From NCBI RefSeq assembly GCF_019059575.1, contig NW_024882904.1, positions 1 to 64,000 on the forward strand: a stretch of 64,000 nucleotides of DNA, read 5' to 3'. The translations under genes and the position numbers were made by a program. Each line of letters starts with the position of its first letter. Positions within the stretch are counted from its first letter, which is position 1. This DNA is from Amphibalanus amphitrite. Taxonomy: Eukaryota; Arthropoda; Thecostraca; Balanomorpha; Balanidae. Below the pieces are notes generated by a model. It was not told the DNA's origin and did no database searches. It was given only the letters and a program-made list of their open reading frames with translations. Shown piece after piece: positions 52,901 through 62,533 of the stretch.

Positions 52901-54199
52901 CCAGACCTTCTTCAAGAGCTTCCGGCTATTCTGATGCGTTTTCGCGAGAAGTCGGTGGCTATAGTCGGGGACATCGATCAAATGTTCCATCAAGTGCGCA
53001 TCCAGCAGAGCGATCGACCAGCCCTCAGCTTTCTCTGGAGGGACTTGGAGTGTGGCCGACCTCCAGACACATACGAAATGAATGTCGCCATTTTTGGCGC
53101 AAAGTGCTCTCCTGCGATCGCCTCCTACGCGTTACGAAAGGTGATTGAAAGTCAAGTAGAAGTCGGACTCAACAAGCACTCAGCATCTGGCATTGCAAAG
53201 CAGTTCTACATGGACGACTACGTGGCCTCAGCAGAAAGTCCTAAGAGTGCTGCCGACCTACTGCACACCGTCACCAAGCTCGTCTCCACAGGCGGGTTCA
53301 CCCTGCGAAAATGGACAAGCAGCCCAAGAGAGGTGATGGAATCTGTTCAGCCGACCGATAGGGCTCATTCCGAATTGGACGCATTCACTCCGCTCTCTTC
53401 TGAGCGCGTGCTCGGTCTGATCTGGGACACAGAACAGGACACGATCGGTCTAAACGTTCCGAAGAAACGAAATCTCCCAACGACGAAACGGGGAATTCTG
53501 AAGGCAATAGCAGCGGTATACGACCCGCTCGGTCTGCTGTCGCCGTTTATGCTGCAAGCAAAGCTGTTGATGCAGGGTCTATGGAGACAGCAGCTTACAT
53601 GGGACAGCCAGCTGGACGAACAGGACCTTCACAGGTGGCGATGCTGGCAAGAGGAAGCCAACATCCTCTCACAGCTACGGATCTCTCGCTGTTACACCGC
53701 TCTGGATGGACCAGTGAAGAGGTCAGAGCTGCACGTGTTCAGCGATGCCTCGGAAGCAGCCTTCGGCGCAGCAGGCTACCTCCGGCAAATCGACGCGACC
53801 GGCGCTATCCAATGCGCGCTGGTCATGAGCCGGACTCGAGTCGCTCCTCTGAAGCAGCTGACCGTGGTCCGTCTGGAGTTGCAGGGAGCTGTCTTAGCTA
53901 CAAGACGTTGGCGTCACTCGCAACAGATTGCAGACCATTTCTGGCGCAGATGGACCAGAGAATATCTGCCCACACTGATCGGTAGACAGAAGTGGACGAA
54001 GGATACCAGAAACATTCAGATCGATGACGTGGTGCTAGTTGCTGAGAGTAATGTACCTCGTGGCCGCTGGCCCCTGGCTCGGGTAGCCAAAGTGTTCCCG
54101 GGATCAGATGGACGAGTGAGGTCAGTCGAACTAAACACGCCGAGTGGTACATATGTCCGACCTGTCGTCCGGCTGTGTGTTCTCGAGGAGTCGGAGTGA
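49976..54199 (+). CDS. BEL/Pao gag-pol polyprotein frame (1407 codons, fossil)
   Basis: Parts in order, residue positions approximate: coiled-coil N-terminus with long Glu/Arg helix (135-215), a DUF1759-type gag region (PQIKLPMFSGKATEWPQW, about 310), CCHC-type zinc knuckle (CFLCLKLGHRSRHC, about 565), aspartic protease (ILDSGAQTS, about 655), reverse transcriptase with YMDDYV (about 1077), an RNase H-like segment (FSDASEAAFGAAGYL, about 1254) and a short C-terminal region (RGRWPLARVAKVFPG). This is the order of Pao/BEL elements. In living members the polyprotein is cut by its protease to make capsid and replication enzymes. Confidence 0.88.
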   Translation: METAQKKLRARKKGAFTRLCNTAETIIASNGSRTQLQGLLERIGEALDNVAEANDAYIRGIEDDNEDIRISERYMEEVEERYKSIGDKITSYLMARKSDAPSEASSRRAGSSIRSQASSTSNRSTASKEAQINARLKRLQAQQLERRTQEERALEEATRKVRLAEEEARRKMRLVEARDAAELAAKEADLRQAAEDELQWERINDFDGEEAENQRHQQSSVIEMNDEGAAAPIDGPVTECLTAQKPDRSTSTMANQQDQTEEHAPKERQVQHLNPRRTASATSWISDVANKPQDMTSAGQYPPGGHHRSVPQIKLPMFSGKATEWPQWIGLFKTLIHDQQCLSDAEKLAHLQSSVTGLAKQTVEGMLYDGALYPVALETLMERFGKEQDIVNANLSAVFCTPPMKELDPTALERFHAVVRCAVKVLENMGFEGDLNSTENLRRVVLKLPNELKREWGRQIVEMEPKRPGLRDFDSWLSQQVRIVTALPAKPTDYDRTTRYKSDRSKSLLRTPSAPATLTTAPKASIKSARPPHEQDAPHCSCGESHELSVCPSFLQLSKGERAKFIGESARCFLCLKLGHRSRHCPSVETCEEENCRGRHHRLLHGSSRIFPSKTDGSTRRTVAATTPRKDEMTLLQIVPVRVHGDNTYVDTFAILDSGAQTSLCTDRLAEKLQLTGEVRPLSLNNVEGSGPQRMAMKTSVKLTALAEDSETRSVTVNEVWTVPRLNVPVPQLSSSARSKWLHLNGLDIADVGADQVEVLLGVNVIEAILQKEVRVGKAGQPVAIKTHFGWALTGSIASLTPTDQHHVMHIHRSTSQEDELNELLQNWWKTDSFGTSHDLKTETSHEDRRAIRILEDTTRLQDDGHFECGLLWKKDEVSLPENRIGALRRLERTEKSLRSNPDKAKGYKQAIDSYVSLGHARKLGQDEAAKANPKRWYLPHHAVFNQNKPGKIRVVFDASAEFHGTSLNEELLTGPDLLQELPAILMRFREKSVAIVGDIDQMFHQVRIQQSDRPALSFLWRDLECGRPPDTYEMNVAIFGAKCSPAIASYALRKVIESQVEVGLNKHSASGIAKQFYMDDYVASAESPKSAADLLHTVTKLVSTGGFTLRKWTSSPREVMESVQPTDRAHSELDAFTPLSSERVLGLIWDTEQDTIGLNVPKKRNLPTTKRGILKAIAAVYDPLGLLSPFMLQAKLLMQGLWRQQLTWDSQLDEQDLHRWRCWQEEANILSQLRISRCYTALDGPVKRSELHVFSDASEAAFGAAGYLRQIDATGAIQCALVMSRTRVAPLKQLTVVRLELQGAVLATRRWRHSQQIADHFWRRWTREYLPTLIGRQKWTKDTRNIQIDDVVLVAESNVPRGRWPLARVAKVFPGSDGRVRSVELNTPSGTYVRPVVRLCVLEESE

Positions 54200-54397
54200 G
54201 CACGCACGTGACGCAGGACGTGAGGAATATCGGTGTTGTACATAGGATCCTGAGATCGTCTCTGAGGCGCGCGAGTATATCGTTAGACTGTGCGCTTGTT
54301 AATGGACAGACGGCCTCCAAAAGGTACTGGAGGTAAATGTGTCGTGTGTTACCTGACTATATCGGTTATTCGGTTCGATTTCGGGGTGGGGGGAGTG

Positions 54398-54626
54398 TGT
54401 CGCCGACGCAACGAAAGGCGACAGCGATTGGAGCGCACGAGGACTGTTAATATTTTATTCATGATTTTACTGAACGTTCCGACGGGTTTCGACGAAAAAT
54501 ACAGTTTTTTGAGTGCATTACGACGATTCGTTTCCCTTCGCTTTTCGTATTCGTAATATGGGAATTTTTCGCATTTAACGTAATGTATTCATTAACTCAA
54601 CATTCGTGATTGTTGTAACGACAACA
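54398..54626 (+). repeat. 3' LTR of the BEL/Pao element
   Basis: 229 bp, TGTCGCC...AACGACAACA, preceded by a purine-rich tract (GGGGTGGGGGGAG). Matches the two parts of the 5' LTR. Confidence 0.87.
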
Positions 54627-54690
54627 CATGATAAGGTTTGCCAAAAGCGGCGGCGCGCGATATTCGCGAAAAGCTACAAGGGGGTGTTGG
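54627..54690 (-). mobile_element. Decayed family A copy, tail after the BEL insertion
   Basis: CATGATAAGGTTTGCCAAAA, GGCGGCGCGCGATATTCG and ACAAGGGGGTGTT follow family A's end, cut before the TTAA. It ends about 28 bp from the donor of the next exon. Confidence 0.7.
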
Positions 54691-54717
54691 AGTGGGCTGG
54701 TGTGTCTGGTGGCCTAC

Positions 54718-54902
54718 CTCGCGGGCTGGACGGTGTCAGCGGCGTGCGGCCGCCGTCGGAGCCGGCGCGCAGGTCACAGCTGGACGACGACCTGCTCCAG
54801 AACGGCTCGGGCGAGAGCAGCGGCGGCAGCGCGGCGGCCGGGCGCCGCGACAGTACGCCCGGGGTCAGCGCGGCGGCCAGGCTCCGCGGCGCCGCCCCCT
54901 CC
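54718..54902 (-). CDS. Synaptotagmin-like gene, Ser/Pro-rich linker exon 1
   Basis: 185 bp, phase 2 in and phase 1 out. The acceptor GTGTGCGCCAG is preceded 20 bp upstream by a CTCACTAAC branch-point-like sequence, and the donor is CGAG|GTAGGC. Translation: EGAAPRSLAAALTPGVLSRR, then LLSPEPFWSRSSSSCDLRAG and SDGGRTPLTPSSPR. It has no domain. It joins in phase with 35342-35473, has the same GC-rich, Ser/Pro-rich character and the same strand, so it is placed in the linker region. Unlike the C2 exons it has no tandem array at its borders. The intron to the next exon is about 19 kb and holds the BEL element, the LINE and several TTAA elements. Confidence 0.6.
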
Positions 54903-54919
54903 CTGGCGCACACAATCAC

Positions 54920-55212
54920 AGTCGTTAGTGAGCGAGGGGTTGCCGCATGGGCGTCGCCACCACTACGGACACTACGGACCGTGTCCGTGCAAGTTTTGGA
55001 AGGCCCGAAAACTTGTACGGAATGTCCGTACAAGTTTCGTCGACCGCAAATGCAGTCTTTACACATGTTTGAAGCAGCTGAAGGCTTATCAGACGCCTGT
55101 TTGTGGTTGAAGCTACGATCCAAGGGCGCCCCGAAGTCAATAAGCGTGTTTACATAGGAGTTATGGAGGTTCCCCTAATCCTCCTCTTTTTCTCCCCCAT
55201 TTTCAGATCGAA
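54920..55212. other. Intron sequence with family U fragment
   Basis: 55030-55120 resembles family U around 1615-1710 (AGGCTTATCAG, TTTGTGGTT). 54960-55020 has inverted GTCCGTGCAAGTTTT / AACTTGTACGGAATG sequences. Confidence 0.4.
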
Positions 55213-55716
55213 TTTAAAGGAACTATCCCACCTTCTAAAATGTTGTTAAAACCAGTTAAATTGTGCCCGACTTTATAGATTGGATGACCAGGAACACGGT
55301 TCTGGCATTTATTTTTCATTAAACATCTTAGGCTTCCCATATTCCAAACACAAGCTTTCAAATATGTGACGTCACAGCCCAAAATTACCTCCTTCCCCAG
55401 GCCACATTACTGTCATAAAGCTGATTCTTTTTACTCTGTAGGCACCACAACAAGTTCAGACCAAGTTTTAAGCGATTTTTCAACGAACAAACCCATTTAA
55501 ATCAGAATGACTAAACGAGGTGACGTCACACTAACGGTCGCTCCATGTTGAAGATAGGCCTTGCGCAAGGCCCATTTTCAAATGAAGGGAACGAATTTCT
55601 TCAACACCAAGAGGCCGCGAGGGTTGCAACCTAGATAGATAGTGGTTTCTGAACCTCGCCGCAAACTTGGCTATCTCAACTCAAACCCTATGTTAAAGGT
55701 GGGATAGTCCCTTTAA
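55213..55716 (+). mobile_element. Family F TTAA element, complete
   Basis: TTAA at 55213-55216 and 55713-55716, ends TTAAAGGAACTATCCCACC and inverse. Inverse of 47262-47766; nearly identical to 60934-61439. 504 bp. Confidence 0.88.
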
Positions 55717-55903
55717 GGTATCATAGCCCTCGAGTATAACTCTGATATGAGTGTTAGTGCTAGTGCGGCTGTGCGGCTTTTTGCATTCAGAGGCTTACAA
55801 GGAACGTTTTTTGCTGTAAAAGCTATAAATTTTGTACATTAAATGCCTGAAAATTCACATTCCATAATTTAAAGGAATTTTCCCCTGCCTTTCAATTCCC
55901 TCT

Positions 55904-56381
55904 TTAAAGGGACCCTCCCGCCTTCAAAAAAGTTAATGAATTGGCATGAAAGTGATGTCGCTCGGTTCAGAAAGAGCAAAAACGAATATATACCAAATTT
56001 CATCGAGAAATATTCACCGGTTTTCAAGATATTAGACTCTTACTTTTGTTTACTTTTTGGGATCTCCGCTGTTCCTATAGCGACTTTATTTGAAAGTGCG
56101 GCATTTGTTGCGCGCAAAGCAGCATATACCACCGCGTGTTACAAAACGTTTTAGTCAAACATTTAAAAATCGTTAGATATCTGCGCTGACGTCACACATT
56201 CAGAGGGGTATTCCTTTGCATTAGCCCCTCTGAATCAAAATGCTGCAATTTTGAAGTTCAATATTTTCGAGTTAAGGCATTTCTCGATGTTGTGAGTGCC
56301 GAAACCGGTAATTGTGAGCCAGGGACCCCATTTTGGCTATCTCAACTCAAATCTAATGTTCAGGTGGGAGGGTCCCTTTAA
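55904..56381 (+). mobile_element. Family E TTAA element, uninterrupted
   Basis: Ends TTAAAGGGACCCTCCCGCC and GGTGGGAGGGTCCCTTTAA, TTAA at 55904-55907 and 56378-56381. 478 bp. At the site where other E copies are split, the sequence reads TTCA here rather than TTAA. Confidence 0.88.
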
Positions 56382-57305
56382 GCGACAAATAGGAGACGAT
56401 TTGGTAGCGTAGCACCTTTCCAAAAGCTGCTACGCTACCATATCCAGTGGCTCTCAAACTCACTCAAACTATCACATCACAAAAGCGGCGTGCTGATTGG
56501 CCAACAATTCCGAATCGCCCGACTGGTGGTCCCCGATTCGACAAGCGCACGTGCGACGACTAAGGTTTTTTTAGTGGCATTAAAACGGCAGAAAGTCAAG
56601 GCAGAAAGCTATAGCAGGCCCATGTCGTCCCCTATCTCCCTGTGTGTCCAAGTGCACAGATGACGTCACACGAAGGGGCGGAGTCGGGGGCGGAGCCTGG
56701 CGCAACGGCCGCCATATTTGAATTTGTTTTATTAGAATGTATTCTATATTTTGGGTTTCAGTCAATTGTTATCGATAGTTTTATGAACGGTTAGCTGTAA
56801 TTAAAGTGATTTATCAAGAAAAAACATATATTCTGCTTGCAATTTCAAATAAAGTACGACCCGCGCCTAGATTCGAACGCACGACCTTTGGATTACGGCG
56901 CAAGCATCCTAACCACTACACTACCGCGGCGGCGTGGCGGCCGGCGGAAGGGAGGCTGCGGAGGCATGGGGGCTTTTTTACGCATTTTTGGAAAAACAAA
57001 TGGGTTTAGTGAGAAACGCTTCTTAGATAATTCGAAGAAAAATGTCTCGGCTTTCCGATGATGCCCTTAGTTTTGTGCTAGCTTTAGCAGAGTTTGTTCT
57101 AGAGCGCTTCAAAAATCGCCCATTTGCATAGGACTTAAACGGGACTTCAAGACTTGCCCCCAGATGACGTCACGAGCTGACGTCACGATCAGGTAGAATC
57201 GCCGGACGACCCTACCTGGTATATAGGGCCTTGAGCTATAGCCTTGGTAAAATATCCAAGCAAGACAGTTAGGATAAATGATACCAATAACTAGTCAAGT
57301 GTATA
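56382..57305. mobile_element. Unclassified repeat region, shares sequence with the BEL LTR insert
   Basis: 56470-56570 matches 49549-49640 inverted (GGGGACCACCAGTCGGGCGA), and CCTGGTATATAGGGCCTTG at 57216-57234 resembles the insert's CAAGGCCCTATATA end. Ends and class not resolved. Contains the tRNA-like segment below. Confidence 0.5.
56858..56928 (-). tRNA. tRNA-derived segment (pseudogene or SINE head)
   Basis: The minus strand has an A-box-like TAGTGTAGTGGTTAGGA and a B-box CGTTCGAATC 34 bp apart, the RNA polymerase III internal promoter. A clean cloverleaf and anticodon are not evident, and it lies in a repeat region, so it is probably a tRNA pseudogene or the head of a SINE. Confidence 0.6.
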
Positions 57306-58014
57306 TTAACCCTCGTCCCGTTGGGGGGGGGGGGCATTTTGGCACCCCCCTGTGGTTTTTCCTGAATAGCAAGAAAACGGCCAAATTTTCAGTACCTTCC
57401 CGGGCATCAATTTAACACCTTCACACCAAATTTCAAGTCTTAGGTCACCTTAGGTCAGGAGTTACTGAGGTCAAACTGAGGTCATGTTCGAGCAAAAATG
57501 AGCAAAAAACATGCAATCTTGAAACGCTCACCAAATCTACAGTTATCAAGCAATTTCAAAGTTCTTTATATGGACTAGTAGACAAAAAGCGGCGCTACAA
57601 AACTGCTATCTCGGATTTTCAAACTTTTGGGTTTTTGACCCAAAAAATAAATAATTGATTTTTTTTTTAGAAAAACTTTAAAAAATCCAAAACTTTTCCG
57701 AGTTTCGAAAGAAACGGAATATATGTGATATTCCCTGCGCTCTTCTATATACATACTAAATTTCAGATCGATATCTCGTTTTTTGGCCAAGTTATAGCGA
57801 AAAAAACTGTTAGAAAATGATGACGTCAAATTTTTGAACTCAATTTTTAGCGATTTAGCGACCTCGTACGGCAAAACAAAGACCACCATTGAACTCCCCG
57901 TGACGAGCTGCATCGATTCAATACCCATTTTATGAAAAAATATCAACTTTGAAATTTGACCTAATTTGACCTGACCTTGACCTGACCTTGACCTGACCTT
58001 GACCACGCACCATA
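57306..58014 (-). mobile_element. Family C right half, inverted
   Basis: Starts TTAA-CCCTCGTCCCGTTGGG (57306) and follows the inverse of 10870-11560 up to TGACCTGACCTTGACC at about 58014, where it meets the left interior of a second family C copy in the other orientation. Confidence 0.8.
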
Positions 58015-58742
58015 GCGATAAGCGGCAAACGGCGTTGGATAGCCCCAGCGGGGAACTACCTTGTGACCCAATTGCATTGACCTCGGTCTAGCCGATGACG
58101 TCACAGGTCAGGTCAAAGGTCGAATTTTCACCGTTTACAGGCATTTCAAGAAATGCGTTGTAAAATCTAGTAAAATGCATTTCATTGAAAATCATCGATG
58201 GGGAAATGTTCGTCAAACACATATTTTGCTATTTGAGGTCACTGGTACCCGGTCAGGTCACAGAGTTCAGGTCACTGAGGGTCACAAATTAACCCTCGCA
58301 TGTGTGCGGCGTTTGCCAGCTTCTAATGTGTAGGGGGGGTCGGTTGGACCCCCCCCTTAACCGACCCCCCCTTGCTGTTTGGCCCCTGATCGAGCTAGAG
58401 CTTCGCGGAAAAAACGAGCGTGTTGCCCGTGACGAGAGGAAGCCGATGATACCCAATTTTAAGGTCCTGGGTCATTGGTTGACCTTCCAGGTCAGGTCAA
58501 TGACCCAAGGTCAGGAAAAACGGGACCTGTTAGAAAGTCGTAAAGTGTGGCTGCTAAGGGCTTTTTCGGGGTGCTGATCACGAATATCGTGTTAGTTTTG
58601 ATCACAGATGATGTCTTTAAGCATTTAGACCAGGTCGGGTCAGGTCAGGTCAGGTCAACCAGTAGGCGTCGTGACGGGTATTCGTATTACGTGTCAACCG
58701 CCTCTGACAGCTTCGTAACATGTTACGAAGTCACCAAAACTA

Positions 58743-59703
58743 CAGGGATGTTCACGAAAAACTGACACATTTTTAAACGACTTTGTGAACAAGTGAGAAC
58801 TCATAGAGACTTGATTTGTATGCCATTCGAAAGCCTGTTGAAAAAAGTTTTGTATGTGCATAAGTCCTTTAGGTAGCATACCAGGAGTTTTCAAATAAAT
58901 AAGAAAACATTCAAATAGGGAAATTAAACTTGGCGACGAAATTTAGCGAAAAAACAATGAAGCTTTCGCGGCGACGATCTGCTACCAAGACTGAACCAGT
59001 CCACGAGTTCGTCTAAAATTTGGCAGATTAATTTTTCGAGGGAGTATTTTTTATACTATTGGCATATTGTGGGCAAATTCCTAAGGAACGCCAAGATTGG
59101 TGGGTATGGAAGTGCTGTTGTCATAAATCATAGTCACAGGCTGACAACCGCGCCATCTGTTAACGGCTCCCGTTAGCTGCTGCAGCGGAAATGCGCCGAC
59201 ACCGACACCATTCGATGGTTCTGGCACGTCGGGGCCACCCCACGTGCAGTAACCGCGATCATCGGTCTCATACGAGAACAGGGGGGAGGGGGTATTATCT
59301 CGTGCATCACCTCTCACCCATAGCCGGCCATTTCTCTCTACCTCAACACAGTGGTCTTTTCCTGTGAGGTCACGTGAGTGACATTGGTCTGTAGCGGCGG
59401 CTTCAGACCAAAGGACTTCAAAACTCCTGACGAGTGCGGTGGGAGGTGTCACAATTCTCCAGGCACGTGTCCGTAATCGGGGGATAATTTCCTGTCTCGG
59501 GCTGGGTCGTGCACTGCTCCAAAAACTCGTCATGTGCAAAATACGCTGTAACTTCTTAGAAACGAAAATGATAAGTCCCCAAAATACCTCAATAAAAACT
59601 TAGAAGTCGACTCTATTTGCCCATACCATGATCACCGTGCTGAGGGCAAGTGTTATCTCGTTATTCGGAAATAAAATGTGTCAGTTTTTTGTGAACATCC
59701 CTG
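58743..59703. mobile_element. Mariner-like element (TA flanks, 30-bp inverted ends)
   Basis: Ends CAGGGATGTTCACGAAAAAC and inverse with one mismatch in 30 bp, flanked by TA (58741-58742, 59704-59705). The uninterrupted family J copy shows a single TA at this site (AAAACTACTTCG), so insertion duplicated TA, as Tc1/mariner elements do. 961 bp, no transposase. Confidence 0.82.
59081..59539 (-). CDS. Unrecognised reading frame inside the mariner-like element
   Basis: 152 codons, ATG start, not a transposase. It has ARPSPRQEIIPRLRTRAWRI, a Cys/His-containing middle (DQCHSRDLTGKDHCVEVERN) and YETDDRGYCTWGGPDVPEP. Codon choice is mixed and GC content is higher than in the flanking element ends. It may be a captured piece of host gene or a chance frame. 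Function unknown. Confidence 0.3.
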   Translation of the reverse strand: MHMTSFWSSARPSPRQEIIPRLRTRAWRIVTPPTALVRSFEVLWSEAAATDQCHSRDLTGKDHCVEVERNGRLWVRGDARDNTPSPLFSYETDDRGYCTWGGPDVPEPSNGVGVGAFPLQQLTGAVNRWRGCQPVTMIYDNSTSIPTNLGVP

Positions 59704-60933
59704 TACTTCGTGAATGTTCAAATGGTTGCTAAATTCGAATTCAGCTCCAAAAACTAGCCTTGAAACATGTAAAACTCGAAAAAGTGAACCGAGGTCACCA
59801 AAGGTCAATGACCTGACCTGACCTTCGGGTGACCTTGACATCCACCCAAATGCATGGGAGCAACATCAAATTACATGTTTGAACGTTTGAAACCACGAAA
59901 AGCTTGCAAACGCGTGGTTAATGCGAGCCGACATACGCGGAATCGCGATTCCGGCAAAACATGGTCTCGGAAAAGAGGTCACAGGTCAAAGGTTATTGGG
60001 GTCAGGGTCATGAAATTTTCAGGGTAGGTGTAAAATCGATCAATGTGAGAGTACTTAAAGTTTCGTCGCGATCAGCCGCCTTTTACGCGAGTTATTCGCG
60101 AAAAACCATGGGGGGTCCATCCGACCCCCCCCCCCCTACACATGCGAGGGTTAAAATTATCATCTGATGCATGTTTTATGGTCCATTTCATATGCCAAAT
60201 GCGATTATGTAGGACAGGCAGCCCTTGGGGTCAGTTGAGATTATGTTCTGGTGAAGGTCAGGTCAGGTCAAGGTCAGGACAAACTAGGTCAAATTTCAAA
60301 GTTGATATTTTGCATAAAATGGGTATCGATTCGATGCAGCTCGTCACGGGGAGTTCAATGGTGGTCTCGGTTTTGCGCTACGTGGTCCAGAATCGCTAAT
60401 AATTGAGTTAAAAAATTTGACGTCATCAATTTTGAACAGTTTTTTTCGCTATAACTTGGCCAAAAAAGCAGGTATCCATCTAAAATTTGGATGTATATCG
60501 AAGAGCGCAGGGACTATCACAAGTATTCCGTTTTTTTAATTCGAATTTTTTTTAAATTTTTTGAGTTTTTCAAAAAAAAATCATTTTTGGGGGTGTAAAT
60601 CCCAAGATTTCTAAAATCCGAGATAGCAGTTTTGTAGCGCTGTCTTTTCTCTACACAACCACATAAAGAACTTTAAAATTGCTTGTTAACTGTAGATTTG
60701 GTGAGCGTTTCAAAATGTCATGTTTTTTGCTCATTTTTTCTCGAACATGACCTCAGTTTGACCTCAATAACTCCTGACCCAAGGTAACCTGTGACTTGAA
60801 ATTTTGTGTGAAGGTGTCAAATTGATGCCCGGGAAGGTACCCAAAATTTAGCGGCGCGCGGCGCCGCCGTTTTCTTGCTATGTAAGAAAAACCACAGGGG
60901 GGGCAAAATGCCCCTCCCCCCATCAGGGCGCAG

Positions 60934-61439
60934 GTTAAAGGAACTGTCCCACCTTCTAAAATGTTGTTAAAACCAGTTAAATTGTGCCCGACTTTATAGA
61001 TTGGATGACCAGGAGCACGGTTCTGGCATTTATTTTTCATTAAACATCTTAGGCTTCCCATATTCCAAACACAAACTTTCAAATATGTGACGTCACAGCC
61101 CAAAATTACCTCCTTCCCCAGGCCACATGACTGTCATAAAGCTGATTCTTTTTACTCTGTAGGCACCACAACAAAGTTCAGACCAAGTTTTAAGCGATTT
61201 TTCAACGAACAAACCCATTTAAATCAGAATGACTAAACGAGGTGACGTCACACTAACGGTCGCTCCATGTTGAAGATAGGGCCTTGCGCAAGGCCCATTT
61301 TCAAATGAAGGGAACGAATTTCTTCAACATCAAGAGGCCGCGGGGGTTGCAACCTAGATAGATAGTGGTTTCTGAACCGCGCCGCAAACTTGGCTATCTC
61401 AACTCAAACCCCATGTTAAAGGTGGGATAGTCCCTTTAA
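60934..61439 (+). mobile_element. Family F TTAA element, complete
   Basis: TTAA at 60934-60937 (shared with the end of the family C copy) and 61436-61439. Almost the same as 55213-55716. 506 bp. Confidence 0.87.
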
Positions 61440-61743
61440 ACAGAAATGAGGACAGAAATGATCAACGGCACCTTGTACACAAATATAAAATAGCACTCGA
61501 AAAATAGATCACATTCACGAGATTATCTATCGTGGTCCTGCCACAAAGCTTACAGCGCACATTGCTAAAGTTATAAATCCAATTCTAGTATTGATGGTAT
61601 CACGTGCTGATATGTGAGCCGCTTCTAAGATTTTTCGTGCCGTTTTTCGTGCGCCCTTCTCTAATAATCGAGTTGCTCCCCAATTTGGTAAATTATGAGA
61701 TTGTTAGGCATGTAAAACGATTGCGTTCGATGTTCGATGAAAC
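61440..61743. other. AT-rich unassigned sequence
   Basis: Nothing recognised. Confidence 0.3.
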
Positions 61744-62533
61744 TTAAAGGTAGTGTGCCAGCTTTCCTGGACCGTATGGAGTTAATGGCCCAGATAAGGA
61801 GAACCGGATTTTTAGAACTTATCCATGCCTTCAAAACTCATGGAAACGTCTTAAATTCTTCAAATTTTGAGTACCCCAGTGCGAAATTCGCCCCGACGGT
61901 TTGTCGGTCGTACCCCAACCACATTTCACACTACTATGAACAATAAATGCACACACTGAAATCGCTATTACCGATAGGCTCATCCAATCAAGTTTCGATA
62001 AACCCGTTCATCATCATCTCCTGCGGTTTCGAACACGCCTGTTAGGTGGTGCGGTAGACCGCGCCCAAAGCCAGGGCCCCGGTAACGTGAGGTAGCCGAG
62101 TCGGGGCAGCGTGCGCTGACCCAAGCCGGGGCCGCGCGTCCTCCCGGTGTCATGTGATAGCCCGGGGCTGCCCGCGGGGATGCGGTAGACCGCGCCCAAA
62201 GCTGCGGCCCCGGCTTGGGTCAGCGCACGCTGCCCCGACTCGGCTACCTCACGTTACCGGGGCCCTGGCTTTGGGCGCGGTCTACCGCACCACCTAACAG
62301 GCGTGTTCGAAACCGCAGGAGATGATGATGAACGGGTTTATCGAAACTTGATTGGATGAGCCTATCGGTAATAGCGATTTCAGTATGTGCATTTATTGTT
62401 CATAGTGGTGTGAAATGTGGTTGGGGTACGACCGACAACCCGTCGGGGCGAATTTCGCACTGGGGTACTCAAAATTTGAAGAATTTAAGACGTTTCCATG
62501 AGTTTTGAAGGTATGGATCAGTTCTAAAAATCC
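61744..62533. mobile_element. Family G copy arranged as a large palindrome
   Basis: Starts TTAAAGGTAGTGTGCCAGC at 61744. From 61806 the sequence to 62135 is repeated in inverse at 62204-62533 (330-bp arms, differing at a few positions), around a 68-bp GC-rich loop. The arms correspond to 28890-29150 of the other G copy plus about 90 bp of extra GC-rich sequence (GCGGTAGACCGCGCCCAAAG). The right terminus of G is absent. Confidence 0.88.

Larger units (their letters stand above)
49132..54626 (+). mobile_element. BEL/Pao LTR retrotransposon, young but broken fossil
   Basis: Two direct LTRs starting TGTCGCCGACG and ending GACGACAACA-like (AACGACAACA), 5-bp target duplication CATGA (49127-49131 and 54627-54631), and an internal polyprotein frame. 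The LTR sequences shared by both ends look identical by eye, so the insertion is recent. It lies inside a decayed family A element. The internal region is shorter than a typical family member's and the copy looks broken (about one or two breaks), so autonomous activity is not expected. Confidence 0.88.
58289..60154 (-). mobile_element. Family J TTAA element, split by a TA-flanked element
   Basis: TTAA at 58289-58292 and 60151-60154; ends CCCTCGCATGTGTGCGG and CCCCTACACATGCGAGGG. Without its 961-bp insert it is about 905 bp, as the copy at 38517. AGGTCAATGACCC at 58494-58506 and AGGTCAATGACCT at 59802-59814. Confidence 0.87.
58015..60937 (+). mobile_element. Family C copy, left terminus missing, split by a family J element
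   Basis: 58015-58288 follows 10470-10760, and 60155-60937 continues 10775-11560, closing with CATCAGGGCGCAGG-TTAA (60934-60937). A complete family J element sits between. Confidence 0.8.

Noticed and set aside
52329-54320. Minus-strand frames over the BEL/Pao region
   Set aside because: Shadows of the plus-strand polyprotein.
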